DNA of 10,617 nucleotides from an uncultured Verrucomicrobia subdivision 3 bacterium. GTDB taxonomy: Bacteria > Verrucomicrobiota > Verrucomicrobiae > Limisphaerales > CAMLLE01. The stretch is taken from positions 1 to 10,617 of the forward strand of contig CAMLLE010000050.1 in NCBI GenBank assembly GCA_946480555.1. Direction: 5' to 3'. Positions 6,931 to 10,617 of this stretch are shown here, piece after piece. The notes below the pieces were generated by a model that worked only from the letters and a program-made list of their open reading frames with translations, searched no databases and was not told the DNA's origin. The position numbers were made by a program, and so were the translations under genes. The number at the start of each line of letters is the position of its first letter. The first letter of the stretch is position 1.

Positions 6931-7578
6931 ATGCAAGTTCGCCCCGCACTGACCTCCGCTCCGGCCGCCTCCAGGCTGGAACAAGCTTTTACGCTGGTTG
7001 AGATGATGATCTCAATGAGCATCTTCAGCCTGGTAACCATTGCGATGGTTTACTCGCACATCTTCGGCTTGAAGTACAACGAGCTCGTGGAGAGCAAGCT
7101 CGGCGCGGTGGATGACGCGCGCACGGGCCTGGGCGAACTGTGCCGCGACGTTCGCACGGCCAAGTTTCATACGGTGGGAAACCTGGTGAACGGCAACTTT
7201 GAGGCCGTGGACAATGGCGTGGTGCAGCGCGGCAATGCCCTCCGGCTCAACCTGACCACGGACACGAATTACTACATCGACTACTACTTCGATACGAATA
7301 CCCCGGGGAATTACACGTTGCGTCGGCAGAAATCCGGCAACAACAGCAGCGAACGGATAGCCAGCTACCTCACGAACAATTACGCCAACAGCCTCGTGTT
7401 CATGCTGGAGGACCACCAGGGAAATCCAATTTACGATCTCTCCAACCGGCGGATCATCCACTTCATCCTGGATTTCTGCCAGTTCCAGTATCCGCTCACG
7501 CAGGTCGGGCCCGGAGCACTGTACGACCGCTACAAGATGGAGTTCCGACTCACTCCGCACGTTCCTGAAGGCCGATGA
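6931..7578 (+). CDS. PilW/GspJ-like minor prepilin with Ala at -1 (triad 2)
   Basis: A 215-residue protein from ATG at 6931. Residues 20-40 are the pilin helix FTLVEMMISMSIFSLVTIAM with Phe at +1 and Glu at +5 (residue 24). The residue before the cut is Ala19 (RLEQA) rather than the nearly invariant Gly, so processing may be slower or the peptidase tolerant. The next helix (ESKLGAVDDARTGLGELCRDVRTA) fits PilW/GspJ. The globular part is rich in Asn, Thr and Tyr (TDTNYYIDYYFDTNTPGNY). Its stop TGA overlaps the ATG of the next gene (ATGA at 7575-7578), so the two are likely translationally coupled. Counterpart of the gene at 4871-5443. Likely a minor pilin of the same machine. Confidence 0.86.
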   Translation: MQVRPALTSAPAASRLEQAFTLVEMMISMSIFSLVTIAMVYSHIFGLKYNELVESKLGAVDDARTGLGELCRDVRTAKFHTVGNLVNGNFEAVDNGVVQRGNALRLNLTTDTNYYIDYYFDTNTPGNYTLRRQKSGNNSSERIASYLTNNYANSLVFMLEDHQGNPIYDLSNRRIIHFILDFCQFQYPLTQVGPGALYDRYKMEFRLTPHVPEGR

Positions 7579-9416
7579 AAACCAGAATTGATTCCGCGCG
7601 CGCGACCCGGTCGGGTTATGCCCTGTTCATAGTGATGTGCATCACCAGTGTGAGCCTGATCGTGCTCGCGTCCACGGCCAGCCGCACCTATTCGATGTCG
7701 AAAATCAACGACCGGCACGTCGAGCTGATGATGTGTCAGAACGCGGCGGAAGCGGCGGTCGAAAGTGTGTTCGCCCGCATGCAGTATGATTTCCAGTCAG
7801 CCGGCGGCCCCGCCACGGTGAAGAACAATCTCGGCAGCTATCGCACATTCTATCCGCGTTCCACGAACGACGCCTATTGGGGCCAGTTCACATTTTCCGA
7901 CGGATTGGGCAACAGCGGCGCCACCTACGTCTATTCCAATTCCGTTTACTCCGGCGAACTGCCGCAGGCATACGCGGGACGCAGCACAGCGAACGCGCCG
8001 GTCTATCGCATTCTCTCCAACACGCAGCTCGTCGGCGGAAATGGCGTCATCGGAACAGCGCAGGAAGATGTGCTGCTGGCCCTGGTGCCGCTGACGGCAT
8101 ACGCCATTTTCTACAATGGACTGCTGGAGTTCAGCACCTGCGCGCCGATGACCGTAAACGGCCCGGTGCATTCGAACACAAACATCTATGTCGGAGCCGG
8201 AGGCGGCGCGTGGCTGACGTTCAACAGCACGGTCACCTCGGCCGGCATTGTTTCGGCCCCTTACAACAACGGACAATCCTGGGGCAACGCGACGAACTTC
8301 AGCTCCACCTGGCGCACCACCTTCAACGCCAATCCCAAGTACATCAATCGCGTTCCGACAATCCAGATTCCGATTCCCATGACGAACACGTACAGCCTGC
8401 TGGAGGTTCCGAACACGAACAATTATTCGTCCACCCTCGAGCAGCAACGGTTGTACAACAAAGCCGCCGTCATCATCCTGGTCAGCAATACTTCGGTGAC
8501 CACGATCGTTCAAAAGCCTCCCACCGCAGCAAGCCTCGCGGTTGAGGACGGCAGCAAACTTATTTTCACCAACAGCCTGATCGCATCATCGCTCGCCACA
8601 AACCTGCCGTTCCTCAGCGTGTCGAACCGACTCTACGATCGCCGGGAAAGCAAAACGAATTATCTGACTCAGGTCGATCTCGGGAAATACAAGCAATGGA
8701 TGTCGAACACGATCTGCGCCACCGGCGGAAAATATGAACCGGGCGTGACAACGAACTATCCGACCATTCTCTACGTCGCGGATTTCCGCGAGACGAACGG
8801 GCTGATGTTTTCAGTTCGCATCACCAACGGAATTGCGCCTCCCGCCAACGGCGGTCTGGGATTCACGCTGGCCACACCCAATCCGCTCTACGTGCTCGGC
8901 CACTATAATTCACCCAATGCCCAGGGACCCACGAACACCTGGGCCGCCGGAACAGTACCTTGCGCCCTGATGTCGGACGCACTTACCGTTCTTTCGTCCG
9001 AGTGGCGGGACTACGAAAGTTATCCCAGCTACAGCTATACATCACGCCAGGCGACGCACACCACCATCAATGCGGCCATCCTCACCGGCATTGTACCTTC
9101 CACCACCACGGCGACGACAGGTTTCAGCGGTGGTGTTCACAACCTTCCCCGATTGTTGGAAGATTGGAACTCGCCCAGCTCGAGAACGCTGACGATCAAC
9201 ACGTCGATGATCAATCTGTTCCCCAGCCGCGTGGCGACGAGCCGGTTCATCAATCCAGGAACCTATTACGATCCGCCCACGCGTCAGTTCAGCTACGATC
9301 TGAAGTTCAAGGATCCAACCCAGACGCCGCCGGGCATGCCTTGCGCGCTGGTGGCGCTCCGCTTCGGCTGGGCGACTCCGCCGCCGAACAATGTTACTTA
9401 CAATGTCACGCCGTAG
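7575..9416 (+). CDS. large PilX-like pilus-associated protein with HpsA-like motif (triad 2)
   Basis: A 613-residue protein. A basic N-terminus ending in Gly14 precedes the membrane helix YALFIVMCITSVSLIVLAST (15-34), which lacks Glu at +5, as PilX/GspK-type proteins often do. QNAAEAAVESVF (55-66) is the PilX-like AEA-E signature. The rest is exported and Asn/Thr/Ser-rich: MTVNGPVHSNTNIYVG (192-207) looks like a beta-helix or beta-rich segment, PNPLYVLGHYN (435-445) and GFSGGVHNLPRLLEDW (516-531) follow. I recall the last motif from HpsA-type proteins of cyanobacterial hormogonium polysaccharide/pseudopilin loci. The C-terminus is not like that of the triad 1 counterpart. The start overlaps the PilW-like stop (ATGA), with GAAGG three bases before the ATG as a poor ribosome site. 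Likely a surface-exposed tip or secretion component; inference. Confidence 0.82.
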   Translation: MKTRIDSARATRSGYALFIVMCITSVSLIVLASTASRTYSMSKINDRHVELMMCQNAAEAAVESVFARMQYDFQSAGGPATVKNNLGSYRTFYPRSTNDAYWGQFTFSDGLGNSGATYVYSNSVYSGELPQAYAGRSTANAPVYRILSNTQLVGGNGVIGTAQEDVLLALVPLTAYAIFYNGLLEFSTCAPMTVNGPVHSNTNIYVGAGGGAWLTFNSTVTSAGIVSAPYNNGQSWGNATNFSSTWRTTFNANPKYINRVPTIQIPIPMTNTYSLLEVPNTNNYSSTLEQQRLYNKAAVIILVSNTSVTTIVQKPPTAASLAVEDGSKLIFTNSLIASSLATNLPFLSVSNRLYDRRESKTNYLTQVDLGKYKQWMSNTICATGGKYEPGVTTNYPTILYVADFRETNGLMFSVRITNGIAPPANGGLGFTLATPNPLYVLGHYNSPNAQGPTNTWAAGTVPCALMSDALTVLSSEWRDYESYPSYSYTSRQATHTTINAAILTGIVPSTTTATTGFSGGVHNLPRLLEDWNSPSSRTLTINTSMINLFPSRVATSRFINPGTYYDPPTRQFSYDLKFKDPTQTPPGMPCALVALRFGWATPPPNNVTYNVTP

Positions 9417-10032
9417 CCTGTTTCTGATCGCGCCCGTCGCCGCCTGGCTGCTCGGGTTGAGCAATGGTTCAGCCCAGCTCGAATTGCTGAGCACCAATGT
9501 GGCGCCTGTGTTTCGAACCGAGATTCGCCCCGGCGAAACCGTCGGCACCGAACAAATCCGCCGCGCGTTCATCAGCGTGGGAACCAATCAGTTCATGCTG
9601 AGAATTCCGACCGGTTTCCAGCTCAACGCTTCTGATGCGGAGCGCATCGTCCTTTCGCATGCGGAATCCGGCCAGTTCATCGCAATCCAGCTGATTCGTC
9701 CCGCGAAGTCTGCGATCGGAGAAACGCAGCGTCCGGACTGGAAGGCGGAAGCATTGAACGTGGCTGCGGATGCGACCGTCGTGGATGAGCACACTGAATT
9801 TGCGCTGGGCGCCGGCGGACCTGCCTACGACTTGCGCTGGAAAGTGGCCGGTGCCGATCAAATGGCCCGCGTCGCTTACATTCCCACCAAGGTCGGGGTG
9901 ATGGAGTTCAAGCTCATCACACCCGCGAAGAGTTTCGACGTCGGCCGCATGATCCTGACCATCGTGCTCACCAGTTTGCAAAGCAACGAGCAAGGACCCA
10001 TCGTTGTCCGCCCCTTGCTCGGCTATTCGTGA
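9403..10032 (+). CDS. exported protein of unknown function downstream of pilin triad 2
   Basis: A 209-residue protein from ATG at 9403; an in-frame ATG at 9391 would add four residues and cannot be excluded. Either start lies inside the end of the PilX-like gene (14-base overlap from 9403). The N-terminus MSRRSLFLIAPVAAWLLGLS followed by NGSAQ is a typical Sec signal peptide, with likely cutting after GSA near residue 24. The mature protein looks beta-rich and soluble (FISVGTNQFMLRIPTGFQL, AERIVLSHAESGQFIAIQLI, AYDLRWKVAGADQMARVAYIPT) and ends with a hydrophobic helix-like stretch, RMILTIVLTSL. No cysteine, lipobox or catalytic motif is evident and I do not recognise the family. Its tight overlap with the triad suggests a periplasmic accessory, for example a chaperone or assembly factor for the pilin-like proteins. 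Confidence 0.78.
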   Translation: MSRRSLFLIAPVAAWLLGLSNGSAQLELLSTNVAPVFRTEIRPGETVGTEQIRRAFISVGTNQFMLRIPTGFQLNASDAERIVLSHAESGQFIAIQLIRPAKSAIGETQRPDWKAEALNVAADATVVDEHTEFALGAGGPAYDLRWKVAGADQMARVAYIPTKVGVMEFKLITPAKSFDVGRMILTIVLTSLQSNEQGPIVVRPLLGYS

Positions 10033-10434
10033 CGATACTTCCTCGCTCCAGGTGGAATCGAGGTCGGATTGCGTCTGGTGCACCTGGGTGAAAGCGGTTT
10101 CCCTCAACTCCGCCCCCTTTCGGGCAAAAGGACGACCAGATCCGGTTCCCTGATTGATCGACTTGCCGTGCGACCGCGTTGATCCGCCGTCAGCGAGTTT
10201 AGCCCGTTGTTCCCTGTCCCCAATCTGGATGATGAAAAGAGGTGCTCGCTACCCGGGCGTGGCTGATTCAGCAGCCAACCACTGTGATTGGATCTCCGCC
10301 GCATTGAGTAAATCTACGGCTGTGTCTGGAAAGGAATCCCGGGTTGTTTCATTTTCAGGCAGCTACTGTCTTTAACCCAGTCCCGCGATTTTTCTCGTTA
10401 AAGCATTATCTTAGGAAATCAACCGTGAGCTGCC
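10033..10434 (+). other. noncoding region upstream of pilM
   Basis: About 400 bases between the exported-protein gene and the pilM promoter. Short open frames cross it, but none has a credible ribosome site or a protein-like translation. A small hairpin (TGGCTG 10260-10265, CAGCCA 10272-10277) lacks a following T-run, and a CCTTT/AAAGG hairpin at 10116-10131 is equally unconvincing as a terminator. If the pilM promoter is RpoN-dependent, activator binding sites would be expected here; I could not identify one. Confidence 0.45.
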
Positions 10435-10456
10435 TTGGCGAAGGGCTTGCTACAAT
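10435..10456 (+). promoter_or_regulatory. sigma-54 promoter candidate for pilM, overlapping an extended -10
   Basis: TTGGCGAAGGGCTTGCT (10435-10451) carries both halves of the RpoN -24/-12 consensus, TTGGC and TTGCT, without a mismatch in those ten bases and with GG (10437-10438) and GC (10449-10450) exactly 12 apart. Transcription would start near 10462, giving a 22-base leader before the ATG at 10484. The same DNA reads TGCTACAAT at 10448-10456, an extended -10 for the housekeeping sigma factor, but no -35 lies at the usual spacing. Either or both could be used; the RpoN reading fits better with the similar element at 6317. Confidence 0.65.
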
Positions 10457-10469
10457 CCGGGCGTCGAAC

Positions 10470-10475
10470 GGAAAG
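10470..10475 (+). promoter_or_regulatory. ribosome binding site of pilM
   Basis: GGAAAG ends eight bases before the ATG at 10484, a sensible spacing for a Shine-Dalgarno sequence. It supports the ATG as the start, and it is one of the few recognisable ribosome sites in the window. Confidence 0.55.
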
Positions 10476-10483
10476 ACATTACC

Positions 10484-10617
10484 ATGGCTTTGCCATTTTT
10501 TACGAATCAGACTCGTCGGAAGCTGGACCAAATCCTGGCCGTGGACATGGGCAGCCGCTTCACCAAAGCAGTGCATGTCCACCGCCGCGGAGATGGAATG
10601 ACGCTCTGCAACTACGC
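10484..10617 (+). CDS. pilM: PilM-like type IV pilus assembly ATPase-fold protein, 5' part only
   Basis: Only 44 complete codons and two bases of the next are present before the window ends. The start MALPFFTNQT leads to ILAVDMGSRFTKAVHVHRRG, the first beta hairpin of the actin-like fold: a phosphate-binding loop of the DxGS-x-KA type, as in PilM (and the FtsA/MreB family). PilM is a cytoplasmic, actin-like protein that binds the N-terminal peptide of PilN and forms the inner-membrane platform of the type IV pilus with PilN, PilO and PilP. The neighbouring pilin-type genes support that reading over FtsA or MreB. The short residue span makes the assignment good but not certain; GspL-type relatives in type II secretion are the main alternative. 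pilN, pilO and pilQ-like genes would be expected just beyond the right edge. Confidence 0.8.
   Translation, partial: MALPFFTNQTRRKLDQILAVDMGSRFTKAVHVHRRGDGMTLCNY

Noticed and set aside
7012..7560. 182-codon minus-strand frame opposite the triad 2 PilW-like gene
   Set aside because: The plus strand encodes a pilin helix with Glu at +5 and is coupled to its neighbours; the antisense frame is an artefact.
10116..10131. CCTTT/AAAGG hairpin after the exported-protein gene as a terminator
   Set aside because: Short stem and no T-run after it, so rho-independent termination is not supported.
10154..10375. 73-codon open frame upstream of pilM
   Set aside because: No ribosome site, no protein-like features, and overlaps a region where RpoN activator sites would be expected.
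10341..10378. GGGTT...AACCC long-range pairing near 10341-10378 with a T-run at 10389
   Set aside because: Loop of nearly 30 bases and the T-run is 10 bases beyond the stem; too weak to call a terminator.

Overview
The window looks like part of a moderately GC-rich, Gram-negative-type chromosome. It carries prepilin-type proteins, a lipoprotein, and the start of a pilM-like gene. Asn/Thr-rich pilin-like proteins built in a V-W-X order, together with a LysR regulator containing the stretch NIPYGIQQPAVS, make me think of Verrucomicrobiota (Pedosphaera/Limisphaera-like). That assignment comes from memory of such proteins, not from a search. I saw no rRNA, tRNA, CRISPR array, insertion sequence or phage gene.

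Layout. (1) 1-2162, minus strand: a three-gene operon of a secreted lipoprotein, a small four-helix membrane protein, and a B12-binding-type radical SAM enzyme that runs off the left edge. The last two genes overlap as ATGA. (2) 2163-2251: a divergent promoter region with an inverted repeat. (3) 2252-3130, plus: a LysR-type regulator. (4) 3138-5888, minus: three tightly packed genes for a PilV/GspI-like prepilin, a PilW/GspJ-like prepilin and a large PilX/GspK-like protein with a C-terminal beta-rich domain. (5) 5889-6372: a divergent control region. (6) 6373-10032, plus: a second triad in the same order (PilV-like, PilW-like, large PilX-like) followed by a secreted protein of unknown function. 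(7) 10033-10483: noncoding DNA ending in a promoter. (8) 10484 to the end: the first 44 complete codons of a PilM-like actin-fold ATPase, presumably the first gene of a pilus or secretion assembly operon.

How it works together (inference). The two triads would supply two alternative tip or minor-pilin complexes for one type IV pilus or type II secretion-like machine, whose inner-membrane platform begins with pilM. The large X-like proteins have unrelated-looking C-terminal regions, so each triad may carry a different adhesin or cargo-handling domain.

The most notable regulatory observation is a pair of sigma-54 (RpoN) -24/-12 elements with correct spacing, just upstream of the second triad and of pilM. 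A weaker candidate faces the first triad. Pilus genes in several phyla are under RpoN control, so the window may hold a sigma-54 pilus regulon.
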